From: Allorhizobium paknamense
GTDB taxonomy: Bacteria; Pseudomonadota; Alphaproteobacteria; Rhizobiales; Rhizobiaceae
Assembly: GCF_030815125.1 (NCBI RefSeq)
Contig: NZ_JAUSWH010000004.1
Location: 124,001 to 188,000 of the forward strand
DNA length: 64,000 bases
Direction of reading: 5' to 3'
The notes under the pieces are model-generated. The model was not told where the DNA came from and searched no databases. It saw only the letters and a list, made by a program, of their open reading frames with translations. Shown here piece after piece: positions 52,745 to 62,732 of this stretch. Every line of letters begins with the position of its first letter. Positions within the stretch are counted from its first letter, which is position 1. A program made the position numbers and the translations under genes.

Positions 52745-53461
52745 ATGCGGCCTTCAGGCAGAAAAACCGATCAGATGCGCAAGGTGAGCTTCGAGCGCAA
52801 TGTGTCCAAACATGCGGAAGGCTCCTGCCTGGTGAAGTTCGGCGACACCCATGTGCTGTGCACGGCAAGCCTGGAAGACAAGACCCCGCCATGGCTGCGC
52901 AATACCGGCAAGGGCTGGGTGACCGCCGAATACGGCATGCTGCCGCGTGCCACGGGCGAACGCATGAAGCGCGAAGCCGCCTCCGGCAAGCAGGGTGGCC
53001 GCACGCTGGAAATCCAGCGGCTGATCGGCCGTTCGCTGCGCGCCGTCGTCGACCTGGAAGCGCTGGGCGAACGCCAGATCTCGATCGACTGCGACGTCTT
53101 GCAGGCGGACGGCGGCACCCGCACGGCCTCCATCACCGGCGCCTGGCTTGCCCTGCACGACTGTCTGAAATGGATGGAAGCGCGCAACATGGTCAAGGTG
53201 GAGCGCGTGCTGAAGGACCATGTCGCCGCGATTTCCTGCGGCATCTTTGCCGCCCAGCCGGTGATCGATCTCGATTATCTGGAGGATTCCGCAGCCGAAA
53301 CCGATGCCAATTTCGTCATGACGGGTGCCGGTGGCATCGTTGAAATCCAGGGCACGGCGGAAGGCAAGCCCTTCAGCCAGGACGAGTTCCTGACGCTGCT
53401 CGACCTTGCCCGCAACGGCATTGCAAGCCTGGTGGACCTGCAGAAACAAGCCTTGGGTTAA
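52745..53461 (+). CDS. rph: Ribonuclease PH
   Basis: A 238-residue phosphorolytic exoribonuclease that trims tRNA 3' ends. Conserved stretches are [19 protein letters not shown] at the start, [50 protein letters not shown] and [30 protein letters not shown] in pieces. The start at ATG 52745 is chosen because it matches the family; the frame extends upstream to 52715. A rph-VOC-rdgB-hemW run is on one strand. Confidence 0.96.
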   Translation: MRPSGRKTDQMRKVSFERNVSKHAEGSCLVKFGDTHVLCTASLEDKTPPWLRNTGKGWVTAEYGMLPRATGERMKREAASGKQGGRTLEIQRLIGRSLRAVVDLEALGERQISIDCDVLQADGGTRTASITGAWLALHDCLKWMEARNMVKVERVLKDHVAAISCGIFAAQPVIDLDYLEDSAAETDANFVMTGAGGIVEIQGTAEGKPFSQDEFLTLLDLARNGIASLVDLQKQALG

Positions 53462-53474
53462 AGAGGAGTAAGCC

Positions 53475-53909
53475 ATGGCCCTTCCCCTCGAAGCCGTGCT
53501 GGAAACCGCAATCTATGTCGACGATATCGACGCGGCGGAGGGGTTTTATGGCGGGCTGCTGGGCTTTGAAAAGATCCTGCGGGAGGCAGAGCGCCATGTG
53601 TTCTATCGTTGCGGGCCGGGTGTGTTGCTGGTGTTCAACCCGGCGGAAACGGTAAAACCCGCGCCGCAGGGCGCGCTTCCCGTGCCGCCGCATGGTGCGC
53701 GCGGGCCTGGCCATGTCTGCTTTCGGGTTGCGGCAGCGGAGATAGAGGGCGTCAAAGCCCGACTGCTGGAGGCTGGCGTCGAGATCGAGGCCGATTTCTT
53801 CTGGCCGAACAGCGCCCGTTCGATCTATTTCCGCGATCCGGCGGGCAACAGCCTGGAATGTGCCGAGGCCCGTCTCTGGGGTATTGAGGACGAAGATGCG
53901 CAAGCTTGA
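53475..53909 (+). CDS. VOC/glyoxalase-family protein
   Basis: A 144-residue paired beta-alpha-beta-beta-beta protein: [22 protein letters not shown] in the first repeat, [30 protein letters not shown] in the second, and [22 protein letters not shown] at the end, where the metal-site Glu is expected. It may be a glyoxalase/bleomycin-resistance-like protein; the substrate is unknown. Strong ribosome site AGAGGAGTAAGCC. The end overlaps rdgB by 14 bases. Confidence 0.85.
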   Translation: MALPLEAVLETAIYVDDIDAAEGFYGGLLGFEKILREAERHVFYRCGPGVLLVFNPAETVKPAPQGALPVPPHGARGPGHVCFRVAAAEIEGVKARLLEAGVEIEADFFWPNSARSIYFRDPAGNSLECAEARLWGIEDEDAQA

Positions 53910-54540
53910 GACCAAAACCATTGTCGTGGCCAGTCATAATGCCGGAAAAATCGCCGAGATTGCCGATCTGATCGGCCCCTTCGGGTTTTCGGCGAAATCC
54001 GCCAAGGAACTGAACTTCATCGAGCCCGAGGAAACCGGCACGACCTTCGAGGACAATGCCGCGATCAAGGCGCTCGCCTCGGCCAAGGCCTCCGGCCTTC
54101 CGGCCCTGTCGGACGATTCCGGCCTGGTAATCGATGCTCTGGAGGGTGCCCCCGGTGTCTACACCGCCAACTGGGCGGAAAGGCCGGACGGCAGCCGCGA
54201 TTTTGCCATGGCGATGGACAAGGTGGAAAAAGCCTTGGCAGAGAAGGGCGCCTTGACGCCCGAGGCCCGCACGGCGCGCTTCGTCAGCGTTCTTTGCCTC
54301 GCCTGGCCAGATGGCCATACGGAAATGTTCCGGGGCGAGGTCGAGGGCGTGATTGCCCCTGCCCCGCGTGGCACGGCAGGCTTTGGCTATGACCCGATCT
54401 TCCAGCCTGAGGGCCATGACCGCACCTTCGGTGAGATGACATCGGAAGAAAAGCACGGCTGGAAGCCCGGCCAGCCGCAGGCGCTGTCGCACCGCGCCCG
54501 CGCCTTCAAGATCTTCGTTGAAACCTGCCTGGACGCCTGA
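53896..54540 (+). CDS. rdgB: dITP/XTP pyrophosphatase RdgB
   Basis: A 214-residue house-cleaning NTPase of the HAM1 family. Motifs: [13 protein letters not shown] (substrate binding), [21 protein letters not shown] [43 protein letters not shown] and SHRARAF. It hydrolyses XTP/dITP to the monophosphates. The start ATG at 53896 matches the family (MRKLETK); the upstream extension overlaps the VOC gene heavily. hemW follows after 6 bases. Confidence 0.95.
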   Translation: MRKLETKTIVVASHNAGKIAEIADLIGPFGFSAKSAKELNFIEPEETGTTFEDNAAIKALASAKASGLPALSDDSGLVIDALEGAPGVYTANWAERPDGSRDFAMAMDKVEKALAEKGALTPEARTARFVSVLCLAWPDGHTEMFRGEVEGVIAPAPRGTAGFGYDPIFQPEGHDRTFGEMTSEEKHGWKPGQPQALSHRARAFKIFVETCLDA

Positions 54541-54546
54541 CCGCTC

Positions 54547-55728
54547 ATGGCCGAGCCCACCTCCCTTCTGCTTCCGGATACGGGCGAGCCTGGCTTCGGC
54601 ATCTATGTGCATTGGCCTTTCTGCGCGGCCAAATGCCCCTATTGCGACTTCAACAGCCATGTCCGGCATCAGAAGATCGATCAGCCGCGTTTCGCCGCTG
54701 CCTTCCTCAAGGAGATGGAGGTCATGCGGGCCTTGAGCGGCCCGAAAACCGTGACCAGCATCTTCATGGGCGGCGGCACGCCGTCGCTGATGGATCCGGC
54801 AACGGTGGGCACCATTCTGGACGGCATCGCCCGGCACTGGACCGTGCCGCGCGGCATCGAAATCACCATGGAGGCCAACCCCACCAGCGTCGAGGCAGAG
54901 CGGTTTCGCGGCTATCGCGCCGCGGGCGTCAACCGGGTGTCGCTCGGCGTTCAGGCCTTGAACGACAGGGACCTGAAATTCCTTGGCCGCCTGCATTCGG
55001 TGGAGGATGCGCTGAAGGCGGTGCGTCTGGCACGGGAGATTTTCCCGCGCATGTCCTTCGATCTCATCTATGCCAGACCGGACCAGACGGTGGAGGCCTG
55101 GGAACAGGAATTGCGGCAGGCGATCTCCTATGCCGTGGATCACCTGTCGCTCTACCAGTTGACCATTGAGGAAGGCACGCCCTTTTTTGGCCTGCACAAG
55201 GCTGGCAAGATCATCACGCCGGATGAGGACCGCGCCGCCGAGCTTTACGAGGCAACCCAGGACATCACAGCCTCCGAGGGGCTCCCGGCTTACGAGGTTT
55301 CCAACCACGCAAGACCCGGCGCGGAAAGCCGTCATAACCTCACCTATTGGCGCTATGGCGATTATGCCGGCATCGGCCCCGGCGCCCATGGCCGCCTGAG
55401 CCAGGCCCACAAGAAACTGGCGACCGCCACCGAACGCAATCCGGAACGCTGGCTGGAGGCGGTGGAAGCTGAAGGTCACGGCATGGTGGACCAGGACCTG
55501 CTGGGCAATGACGAGCAGGCCGATGAATTGCTGCTGATGGGCCTGCGCCTGCGCGAAGGCGTGGATCTCGCCCGCTGGCAGGAGCTTTCCGGCCGCGATC
55601 CCGATCCGGTGCGCGAGCAGTTTTTACTGGAACACGGTTTCATAGAACGCCTTGGCAATTCCCGTCTGCGCTGCACGCCCAAGGGCATGCTGGTGCTGGA
55701 CGCCGTGGTTGCCGATCTCGCCTGCTGA
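54547..55728 (+). CDS. hemW: Radical-SAM haem chaperone HemW
   Basis: A 393-residue radical SAM protein. The CxxxCxxC cluster motif is Cys26, Cys30, Cys33 (FCAAKCPYCDFNSH); VHWPFC, GGGTPSLMDPATVG, IEITMEANP and YQLTIEEGTPF are typical. Formerly called coproporphyrinogen III oxidase-like (HemN-like), it is now understood as a haem chaperone because the extra N-terminal Cys of real HemN is absent. Adjacent to rdgB, as in many proteobacteria. Confidence 0.92.
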   Translation: MAEPTSLLLPDTGEPGFGIYVHWPFCAAKCPYCDFNSHVRHQKIDQPRFAAAFLKEMEVMRALSGPKTVTSIFMGGGTPSLMDPATVGTILDGIARHWTVPRGIEITMEANPTSVEAERFRGYRAAGVNRVSLGVQALNDRDLKFLGRLHSVEDALKAVRLAREIFPRMSFDLIYARPDQTVEAWEQELRQAISYAVDHLSLYQLTIEEGTPFFGLHKAGKIITPDEDRAAELYEATQDITASEGLPAYEVSNHARPGAESRHNLTYWRYGDYAGIGPGAHGRLSQAHKKLATATERNPERWLEAVEAEGHGMVDQDLLGNDEQADELLLMGLRLREGVDLARWQELSGRDPDPVREQFLLEHGFIERLGNSRLRCTPKGMLVLDAVVADLAC

Positions 55729-55770
55729 TCCCATACTCCTCCATGTAAGCAACCGAAGAGGAGGAGCGCG

Positions 55771-56508
55771 ATGCCCGTGGATGACGCCTTCGCACGTTTT
55801 GAAATGGCGCGTTTTTATGACGCGTTCAACCATCATGGCGAGGATGGCGCTTTCTATGAGAACTTTGCGAAACAGCCCTGCCGTATTCTGGATGTCGGGT
55901 GCGGCACAGGCTCGGTGACCTTACGTCTTGCGGCTAAAGGCCATAAGGTCACCGGCATAGACCCCGCTCCAGGCATGTTGACGGTGGCCCGGCAAAAGGA
56001 CGGGGCTCACAAGGTCGAGTGGCATCAGACAACAGCAGAAGATTTCCAAAGCGAAAGGCGCTTCGACCTCGCGATCATGACAGGCCATGTGTTTCAGGTC
56101 TTTCAGGATGATCGGGAAACACATGCAGCCCTGAAGGCCATCCACCGCCATCTGGCACCGGAAGGCACGATTATCATCGAAAGCCGCAACCCTCTTCAAA
56201 AGGCCTGGCAAGACTGGACACCGGAAAAAACCCGGTCCTCAGCCGAAATTGCAGATGCTGGACGCGTGGAAGTCTTCTATGAGGTGAAACGGGTGGAAGA
56301 CGAGCATGTAACCTTCGATGCCGTCTTCACAGTGGTCGAAAGCGGCAAAACCTTCATCAGTGAAAGCCGTCTGCGCTTTGCCTCCGCCCAAACCATTCGC
56401 CGCCTTTTCAACGAAGCGGGATTTCGGACGATCGATCTGCTTGGCTGGTGGGACGGCTCTGTCTTCACAACACAGAGCCCGGAAATTATCGTCATCGCCC
56501 GAACCTGA
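55771..56508 (+). CDS. Class I SAM-dependent methyltransferase
   Basis: A 245-residue protein with motif I ILDVGCGTGSVTLRLA, motif II VTGIDPAPGMLTVAR and the DLAIMTGHVFQVF motif IV region. The substrate is unknown; the ending DLLGWWDGSVFT is seen in small-molecule methyltransferases. Strong ribosome site GAGGAGGAGCGCG. It converges with dnaA over a shared terminator. Confidence 0.85.
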   Translation: MPVDDAFARFEMARFYDAFNHHGEDGAFYENFAKQPCRILDVGCGTGSVTLRLAAKGHKVTGIDPAPGMLTVARQKDGAHKVEWHQTTAEDFQSERRFDLAIMTGHVFQVFQDDRETHAALKAIHRHLAPEGTIIIESRNPLQKAWQDWTPEKTRSSAEIADAGRVEVFYEVKRVEDEHVTFDAVFTVVESGKTFISESRLRFASAQTIRRLFNEAGFRTIDLLGWWDGSVFTTQSPEIIVIART

Positions 56509-56520
56509 CCCGAGCAAAAT

Positions 56521-56551
56521 AAAAGGGCCCGGCATAGCCGAGCCCTTTTTT
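56521..56551. terminator. Bidirectional terminator between the methyltransferase gene and dnaA
   Basis: AAAAGGGCCCGGC (56521 on) and GCCGAGCCCTTTTTT (to about 56551) pair with one unmatched base. A-run on the left and T-run on the right let it serve both convergent transcripts. Confidence 0.85.
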
Positions 56552-56560
56552 GACACCTGA

Positions 56561-58114
56561 TTACTCGTTGATCAGACGGCGCAGCAGTTCGATTTCCTGC
56601 GAAAGCTTCTGATCGCCGGCAATCAACTCTTCGATCTTGCGCACCGCGTGCAGCACGGTGGTATGGTCACGTCCACCAAAACGACGTCCGATTTCCGGGA
56701 AGGAGCGCGGCGTCATGGTCTTGGACAGATACATCGCAATCTGACGCGGCTTGACGATGACCCGCGTGCGGCGGTTCGAGACCAGTTCCTGCCGCGAGAC
56801 ATTGTAATGGCGTGCCACGATGCGCTGAATGTCCTCGATCCGGACACGCTTCTGATCGGAAGAGCCGACGAGATGCGCCAGAAGCTCATCCACACGATCG
56901 ACCGTCAGGTTTGCCTCGAAGGAGCGGCGGAAGACCAGCTGGTTGAACGCACCTTCGAGATCACGGCCGCTGCTGGCAACGTTGCGCGCCACATGCGCCA
57001 GAATATCCTCGGGGATATCGAGGCTCGGATCTTCCCGGCGGGCATTGCCCAGACGCACCTTCAGCATGTCGAGGCGCATTTCATAATCCGGCGCTTCCAT
57101 TTCAATGGCCACGCCACCCTGGAGGCGCGAGCGGACACGTTGATCGAGGCTTTCCAGCTCCCATGGGGCGCGGTCGGCGGCCACCACAACCTGCTTGGCG
57201 CTATCGAGCAGCATGTTCAGGAGGTGACAGAATTCGTGCTGGATCGTCTTGCCCTGGAGGAACTGCATGTCATCGATGATCAGGAGATCGATGTTGCGCA
57301 GCGAGTCCTTCAGCGTCAAAGCATCATTGTCGCGGATTGCGGTGGCAAAGCGCCACATGAAATATTCCGCCGTCAGATAGACGACACGCGGGGCCCGCGG
57401 GCTCTGGATCGCCGCGTTGGCAATGGCTTGCAGCAGATGGGTCTTTCCAAGACCGACGGAGGAATGGATGAACAGCGGGTTGAAGCGCACGGCTCCGGCC
57501 CCGGCTTCGGCAATGGTCTTGGCAGCGGCAACGGCCACCCGGTTCGAGGCGCCTTCGATGAAGGCGTCGAAGGTGAAGCGGCTGTCGAGCGGCGAGCCGA
57601 AGAGCGGGCCCTGAGCGGGCTGGCGCTGTGGCTGGGCGATGGCAGGCGCGGCTGCGGCAAGCGGCGTGGCCGATTGCGGAGCGGAGCGCTTCTGCTGCAC
57701 AGGCTGGGCCGTCGTTTCGGCCACCGTGCTGCGGTCTTCGCCACCGGCCACGCGGCCATTGCGGCTGGCGCTGCGCACGAGGATTTCCACCTTCAGAATG
57801 CTTGGATCCTCAGCCTGAAGAATGGTGGTGATGAGATCCAGATAACGATTGTTGATCCAGGACTTCAGAAACGTTGTCGGCACGGAAAGCCGGATCACGC
57901 TCTTCGATGCCGAATGCAGCTTCAACCGGCCAAACCAGCTGGCGAAGACATCAGCACCGACCTGGGCTTTCAAACGCACACAAAAGCGTTCGAACAGCGC
58001 GTCATGCATGATTTCGGAAGTCTCTCCCGCCGTATCAGGGCAAACGGCCTGCTTCGTCGTGCGCGCCTCGTCCCCACCGGCTACCGCACTTGCCGTCACC
58101 ATATTCATTTGCAT
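56561..58114 (-). CDS. dnaA: Chromosomal replication initiator protein DnaA
   Basis: A 517-residue AAA+ initiator. Domain I lies around residues 35-110 (MHDALFERF...[16 protein letters not shown]), a variable linker follows (about 115-190, rich in Gln/Pro/Ala), then domain III with Walker [14 protein letters not shown] and Walker [14 protein letters not shown], and domain IV with the DNA-binding signature [17 protein letters not shown]. The ATG at 58114 has AAGGCGG upstream and is preferred to the longer open frame. dnaA stands alone next to rpsT, with no dnaN or recF beside it. Confidence 0.96.
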   Translation of the reverse strand: MQMNMVTASAVAGGDEARTTKQAVCPDTAGETSEIMHDALFERFCVRLKAQVGADVFASWFGRLKLHSASKSVIRLSVPTTFLKSWINNRYLDLITTILQAEDPSILKVEILVRSASRNGRVAGGEDRSTVAETTAQPVQQKRSAPQSATPLAAAAPAIAQPQRQPAQGPLFGSPLDSRFTFDAFIEGASNRVAVAAAKTIAEAGAGAVRFNPLFIHSSVGLGKTHLLQAIANAAIQSPRAPRVVYLTAEYFMWRFATAIRDNDALTLKDSLRNIDLLIIDDMQFLQGKTIQHEFCHLLNMLLDSAKQVVVAADRAPWELESLDQRVRSRLQGGVAIEMEAPDYEMRLDMLKVRLGNARREDPSLDIPEDILAHVARNVASSGRDLEGAFNQLVFRRSFEANLTVDRVDELLAHLVGSSDQKRVRIEDIQRIVARHYNVSRQELVSNRRTRVIVKPRQIAMYLSKTMTPRSFPEIGRRFGGRDHTTVLHAVRKIEELIAGDQKLSQEIELLRRLINE

Positions 58115-58578
58115 ATCGCCGCCTTCCACTTTTCCTAAGATGCCGGGCAACTGCCATACCTGCCCGACGCTCGTTTTCCCGGCATCGTCCGAAACTGAAC
58201 GATACATGTGACCCCCGTTCACCACCCGCAGATGCGAAGCGATGACATGCCCCTGGACTTCGGACTGCCGGAAACCAGCACACCTCCCCAGGGCCCTACC
58301 TTCTCTTGCCCCCCGTGTCGCCAAGGCTTTCCGGGAGATCCGTTTCGGTGCGGCATTATCCCTGCCATACCCGATCTTTTTAAGGCCCTCTCTGTTCCCT
58401 TTCGGAGAGCGGACCCTCTTTGGTGACGTGGTCACCCCTGCGGCAAACCTGTTCTCTTTTCCCGCAGGTCTTTCGAAACAGCCCTTCATCCTCGTTTATG
58501 AAGACCGTCCAAAATCTCCTTCTGCCGACAGAACCTGGCCTTTTATCAAAGGCAGGCCACTGTAACATTTTACATCCG

Positions 58579-58625
58579 CTGCATGATCTCCCTCAAATCG
58601 ATCTCGATTTGAGGAATGACGCAGG
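58579..58625. repeat. CTCAAATCG palindrome (type C relative)
   Basis: CTCAAATCGATCTCGATTTGAG (written in two halves, 58592-58602 and 58603-58613) is a near-perfect palindrome, flanked by GCATGATC and GAATGACGC. The same unit reads CTTAAATCGATTCCGATTTAAG at 10104-10125, again with matched changes in both arms. Confidence 0.65.
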
Positions 58626-59236
58626 AGCCACCTCACACACCCCTCCGGGAACATGGGTGCCCCGGAATATTCAGCCCCGCCCGCGTATTCCAGACAAATA
58701 TGTCCGTCATCCGGTTCGCAGGCAAAGATCCCAACAGACCAAAACTTAACCGTCCCGTGCCCGAGGGCCCGGGGGCAAAAAGCAACTTATGTATGAAAAA
58801 ACGGAACTGAACCGCCCCGCTTCAAAAGGCCGGCTCAACGAGCCGTTCGGGTCTGGCTTCAACTCTCGTTTGGAGCCTTTGTCCGCGCCTCTCTTGAAAG
58901 TCATTTAGGCAGGATCATCGACGGAGATCAATAATGAATTTTACCTAAAATTAAGAGCCCGGCATTGACTCGCGGCGGGACATCTGAGCTCCGAAAAAAC
59001 ACAAAAAAGAATCTCTTTTGAATCAAGGAGTTTTCTGTTTCAAAACGAAGGACTGCCACGGAATTGTCGAAAATAAAAAATTCTCTTGACTCCATATTGC
59101 CACCACCTGCCGTTAAGGCAACCTGCCCAAAATGGAAAGACCTCCTCTAAGTCACTGATTTTAATTATTTAATTCTGTCACGCGCGTGACACCGTTTTGT
59201 CAAAACCCGCTATGGCTGCATTGAATTTTAGAAAAC

Positions 59237-59262
59237 GCAAAAAGCCCGGCATAAGCCAGGCT
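59237..59262 (-). terminator. Terminator of rpsT
   Basis: On the minus strand AGCCTGGC, loop TTAT, GCCGGGCT, then TTTTTGCG. One G-T pair in the stem. Confidence 0.75.
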
Positions 59263-59292
59263 CATTACGTTCAAACTGAAAAAGCAGCAGTC

Positions 59293-59559
59293 TTAGGCTG
59301 CGAGAGCCTTTACGCGGCTCGCCAGACGCGAAATCTTCCGCGACGCCGTGTTGGCATGCAGCACGCCCTTGGAAGCGGCGCGATGCAGTTCCGGCTGGGC
59401 AGCGCGGAGCGCTTCAGCAGCAAGCGTCGCATCGCCGGATGCGATGGCTTCTTCCACCTTGCGAACGAAGTTGCGAACGCGCGAGCGGCGGCTCTTGTTG
59501 ATTGCGGTGCGGCGAGCGATCTTGCGGGTCGCCTTCTTTGCCGACGTTGTATTGGCCAT
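59293..59559 (-). CDS. rpsT: 30S ribosomal protein S20
   Basis: An 88-residue basic ribosomal protein: [39 protein letters not shown] in pieces, and [23 protein letters not shown] near the C terminus are the S20 pattern. It binds 16S rRNA in early assembly. Adjacent upstream of dnaA, the common alphaproteobacterial layout. Confidence 0.97.
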   Translation of the reverse strand: MANTTSAKKATRKIARRTAINKSRRSRVRNFVRKVEEAIASGDATLAAEALRAAQPELHRAASKGVLHANTASRKISRLASRVKALAA

Positions 59560-59680
59560 GGATGCCTCTCTTGAATATCAACCAAACCCCTGCCTGCCGC
59601 CGGATATGTTGCGACCCGTCTCATCAGCATTTCGGGATGCAATCGCGGAAAAAGCAGAAGCTTTCCTAACTGTGGGCGGG

Positions 59681-59709
59681 CATATACCCGGAAAGAACGC
59701 CCTCGTCAA
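59681..59709 (-). promoter_or_regulatory. Sigma-70-type promoter upstream of rpsT
   Basis: On the minus strand TTGACG (59704-59709), 17-base spacer, TATATG (59681-59686). It would give a leader of roughly 110-115 bases before rpsT, long enough for S20 leader control. Confidence 0.6.
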
Positions 59710-59872
59710 CGCGCTTTCTGCCGCCTGGCGCACATTCTCCCGCCTGAGCCCCCGGGCCGGGGCACGTATCTTCCCGGATCCGACCCATGGCGATGCAGCC
59801 GCCCACGGACACCTGCTCCAGACTATAACATCGGGGGAATTTTATTCAGACACGCTGAAAAGCGGTTTAGAT

Positions 59873-59962
59873 GGCGGACAGGGAGGGATTCGAACCCTCG
59901 GTACGCTTTCACGTACACACGCGTTCCAGGCGTGCGCCTTAAACCACTCGGCCACCTGTCCG
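59873..59962 (-). tRNA. tRNA-Ser (GGA anticodon)
   Basis: On the minus strand the acceptor GGACAGG (starting 59962) pairs with CCTGTCC, and the gene ends in discriminator G plus an encoded CCA (59873-59875). The D-arm region GGCCGAGTGGTTTAAGGC, an anticodon arm with TGGAACG loop (anticodon GGA), a long variable arm (GTACGTGAAAGCGTAC) and GGTTCGAATCC are all present. The long variable arm and anticodon identify it as class II tRNA-Ser reading UCC/UCU. Confidence 0.96.
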
Positions 59963-60004
59963 TCGCAGCCAGTGCGATAGTCGACTTGGCCGTTCGGGGC
60001 GGAC

Positions 60005-60032
60005 ATATACCAAGGATTCGTCAGCGCGCAAG
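60005..60032 (-). promoter_or_regulatory. Possible sigma-70-type promoter of tRNA-Ser
   Basis: On the minus strand TTGCGC (60027-60032), 16-base spacer, TATATG (60005-60010), about 42 bases before the mature tRNA 5' end. The same TATATG -10 is found at rpsT. The -35 element is weak. Confidence 0.45.
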
Positions 60033-60194
60033 GCGATTGTGAAAGATTTTTTGTGGCTCTCGTGAAGTTTTCACAGCTGGCTTATTGCCGGGCACGGGGA
60101 GCCTGCACCATATTACCGGTCGAAGTCAGGAAGCGGCGAGCCTGATCCGCACGGGGGTCAGCCTGTTTTGCAAGCCTCGCCAGCGGAGGAAAAC

Positions 60195-60515
60195 ATGATC
60201 CGGTTTGTCTTGCGCGCCTTCAGCCTTGTCTTCCTGATCCTTGCCGTTTTGACCGCAAGTTTCGATTCCATCGCCTCCGTCGCCGCTTCGAGCATGATCA
60301 CGACGAGCTTCGGGTCTCTCTGGAAAAGTGTGGATACCGCCTCGCTTTTGGCATTTCGAAGCCTGACGGAAACCTATCTTGGTCAGCCAGTCTGGATGGT
60401 GATCGAGGCAGGCATGCTGCGGCAGCCGGGCTTCGCGGTGTTTCTCGTCCTTGCGCTGCTGCTTTGGATGGCCGGATACCGGCGGCCGCGGCCTGCTGGC
60501 CGGTTTGCCGCCTGA
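60195..60515 (+). CDS. Small hypothetical membrane protein
   Basis: A 106-residue protein: MIRFVLRAFSLVFLILAVLTASFDSIAS (membrane helix 1, or signal-anchor), a middle soluble stretch around SLWKSVDTASLLAFRSLTETYLGQPVW, and a second helix (PGFAVFLVLALLLWMAGY) with a basic tail (RRPRPAGRF). The ATG at 60195 follows CGGAGGAAAAC, a very good ribosome site, so the start is secure. Function unknown. Confidence 0.65.
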   Translation: MIRFVLRAFSLVFLILAVLTASFDSIASVAASSMITTSFGSLWKSVDTASLLAFRSLTETYLGQPVWMVIEAGMLRQPGFAVFLVLALLLWMAGYRRPRPAGRFAA

Positions 60516-60657
60516 TGCCTGAACGCACTGGCCAAGGCGTTTTTCCTTGGAACATTTGCCTGCGCAGGCCGTGAGATGGCCGTTTGAAATGCGATAGCTA
60601 TATAGAAGTGAATGACCGCCAAACCGGCCTGAAAAGCAGGCCGAGAAGGAGATGACC

Positions 60658-61308
60658 ATGTTGCTCGATCGCTTGTTCAGCAAGAAGACCGTGATGCCGA
60701 CGGCCGAGACCGCCCTGCCCGGGCGGGACCAGCCGCTGGCAACCGCCAAGCTGCATTATGTCTCGGGCCGCCCCCTGAAAGGCCCCTACCCCGACGGTAT
60801 GAAAACCATTTTTCTCGGCATGGGCTGTTTCTGGGGTGCGGAGCGGCTCTTATGGAACCAGAAGGGCGTCTGGGTCACGGCTGCCGGGTATCAGGGTGGC
60901 CTGACGCCCAATCCGACCTATGAAGAGACCTGCACCGGGCTCACCGGCCACACGGAAGTGGTGAAAGTGGTCTACGATCCCGGCCAGACCAGTCTCGACC
61001 ATCTGCTCAAGGTGTTCTTCGAGGCCCATGATCCGACCCAGGGCATGCGGCAGGGCAATGATATCGGAACGACCTATCGTTCGGCGATTTATGCCGAAGA
61101 CGAGGCCGATCTGGAAAAAGCAGCCGCTGCACGCGACCTGTTCCAGGCCGCCCTGCGCAAGGCAGGCCATGCTCAGGAGATTACCACCGAGATCGCGCCC
61201 GCAGGTCCATTTTACTATGCCGAGGACTATCACCAGCAATATCTGGCGAAAAATCCCAATGGTTATTGTGGATTGCGTGGCACCGGTGTGGCCTGCCCGA
61301 TCGGCTAG
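60658..61308 (+). CDS. msrA: Peptide methionine sulfoxide reductase MsrA
   Basis: A 216-residue MsrA with the catalytic GCFWGAER motif ([11 protein letters not shown]) and [26 protein letters not shown], which is strongly family-specific. [15 protein letters not shown] at the C terminus supplies the two recycling cysteines. It reduces methionine-S-sulfoxide in proteins and free methionine. The ATG at 60658 is six bases after AAGGAG and is preferred to ATG 60652, which abuts it. Confidence 0.95.
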   Translation: MLLDRLFSKKTVMPTAETALPGRDQPLATAKLHYVSGRPLKGPYPDGMKTIFLGMGCFWGAERLLWNQKGVWVTAAGYQGGLTPNPTYEETCTGLTGHTEVVKVVYDPGQTSLDHLLKVFFEAHDPTQGMRQGNDIGTTYRSAIYAEDEADLEKAAAARDLFQAALRKAGHAQEITTEIAPAGPFYYAEDYHQQYLAKNPNGYCGLRGTGVACPIG

Positions 61309-61537
61309 AAAAGCAGCATAAACGATGCGGATGCGTCTGATTTTTCAGCTTTTATGCCTGAAAATTCAGCGAGTTTACTATTATTTACCGGATGAAAAAA
61401 ATCTGGTGAATTTTTCGCAAAGCCATGCAAGGATGCGCGCCAGCCAGATCCTTGAGAGGGGGCAGGCGCGCCCGTCATGATGCTTTGAAAGCAGCCGGGC
61501 CGCTCAAGAACATCAATAGCAACACTAGGGCTGCACA

Positions 61538-62533
61538 ATGAAGAAATCCCTTATTTCGCTTTTTGCCATGGTCGCCATGTCCGGTACGGCGCTCGCTGCC
61601 GATCTCCAGCCGGCCCTGGTCTATGGCACCGGCGGCAAGTTCGACAAGTCCTTCAACGAAGCGGCTGCAAACGGCGCGGAGAAGTTCTCCAAGGAGACGG
61701 GCATCAAGTTCCGGGATTTCGAGCCCACCAGCGATACGCAGGGCGAGCAGGCCATCCGCAACTTCGCCTCGCGCGGTTATAACCCGGTTGTCGCCGTGTC
61801 CTTTGCCTGGACCTCGGCAATGGAAAAGGTGGCCGGCGAGTTTCCGGACACCAAGTTCGTGATCGTCGATTCCGTCGTTGACAAGCCGAATGTGCGCTCC
61901 GTCACCTTCAAGGAAGAGGAAGGCTCCTACCTCGTCGGTCTTCTGGCCGGGATGGCCTCGAAGAGCGGCAAGGTCTCCTTCGTCGGCGGCATGGATATTC
62001 CGCTGATCCGCAAGTTCGAATGCGGCTATGAGCAGGGTGCACGCGCTGCAAATCCGAAGATCGAAGTCTTCCAGAACATGGTCGGCACCACGGGCGCTGC
62101 CTGGAACGACCCGGTTCGCGCCGGTGAACTCACCAAGAACCAGATCGACCAGGGCTCCGACGTGATCTATGCGGCAGCCGGTGCGTCTGGTCTCGGCGCG
62201 CTGCAGACGGCAGCCGATAACAAGAAGTTCTCGATCGGCGTCGATTCCAATCAGAACCACCTGCATCCGGGCTCGGTGCTGACCTCCATGGTCAAGCGCG
62301 TCGATCTGGCCGTCTACAACGCCTTCATGGACACCAAGAACGGCAAGTTCACCGGCGGCATCCAGACGCTGGGCGTGAAGGAAGAAGGCGTCATGCCCGC
62401 CATGGACGACAACAACAAGGCGCTGATCACCGCCGAGATGAAGGCAGCCGTCGACAAGGCGAAGGCCGATATCATTGCCGGCAAGATCAAGGTGCATGAC
62501 TACATGACCGACAACGCCTGCCCGAAGGGCTGA
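61538..62533 (+). CDS. BMP-family ABC transporter substrate-binding protein
   Basis: A 331-residue periplasmic (possibly lipid-free) binding protein with signal peptide MKKSLISLFAMVAMSGTALA, cleaved at ALA/A. The BMP-family pattern is seen in GGKFDKSFNEAAANGAEKF, VAVSFAWTSAMEKVAGEFPDTKFVIVDS and KEEEGSYLVGLLAGMASKSGKVSFVGG. BMP proteins bind purine nucleosides (Med/PnrA type), so this transporter probably imports nucleosides. A terminator and then the ATPase gene follow. Confidence 0.9.
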   Translation: MKKSLISLFAMVAMSGTALAADLQPALVYGTGGKFDKSFNEAAANGAEKFSKETGIKFRDFEPTSDTQGEQAIRNFASRGYNPVVAVSFAWTSAMEKVAGEFPDTKFVIVDSVVDKPNVRSVTFKEEEGSYLVGLLAGMASKSGKVSFVGGMDIPLIRKFECGYEQGARAANPKIEVFQNMVGTTGAAWNDPVRAGELTKNQIDQGSDVIYAAAGASGLGALQTAADNKKFSIGVDSNQNHLHPGSVLTSMVKRVDLAVYNAFMDTKNGKFTGGIQTLGVKEEGVMPAMDDNNKALITAEMKAAVDKAKADIIAGKIKVHDYMTDNACPKG

Positions 62534-62544
62534 GACGTCTGAGA

Positions 62545-62578
62545 GGGTGCGAGGTGTCTTTCGCTTCGCACCCTTTTT
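62545..62578 (+). terminator. Terminator/attenuator between binding-protein and ATPase genes
   Basis: GGGTGCGA (62545-62552) pairs with TCGCACCC (62566-62573) over a 13-base loop, then TTTTTC. Placed inside an ABC operon, it would lower expression of the ATPase and permeases relative to the binding protein. Confidence 0.75.
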
Positions 62579-62732
62579 CATGTCGAGACTTTGCTGTTCA
62601 AATTTGTCCGCTGCTCATTTGAGCGGCAGATCTCTTGTGGCGCTCTCCAAAACATGCGATGCGCTTTTGGATTGGAGCGCAGCAATTCCCCCATGGATTG
62701 ATGGGCCCACCGCATTTTCTGGAGCTTATGAC

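Larger units (their letters stand above)
58115..59292. other. Long dnaA-rpsT intergenic region (about 1.2 kb)
   Basis: The largest non-coding stretch of the window; it contains the dnaA promoter and leader. The part at 58880-59210 is AT-rich (TTTTACCTAAAATTAAG, TTAATTATTTAATTC). A palindrome of the C-type family lies at 58579-58625. I looked for TTATCCACA-type DnaA boxes and saw none, so there is no direct evidence for oriC here. A 39-codon frame (58789-58908) lacks a ribosome site. No RNA gene was recognised. Confidence 0.5.

Noticed and set aside
58115-58489. Upstream extension of dnaA
   Set aside because: The extension has no similarity pattern and no ribosome site; ATG 58114 has one.
58789-58908. 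39-codon frame in the dnaA-rpsT gap
   Set aside because: No ribosome site and un-rhizobial composition; kept only as a note.
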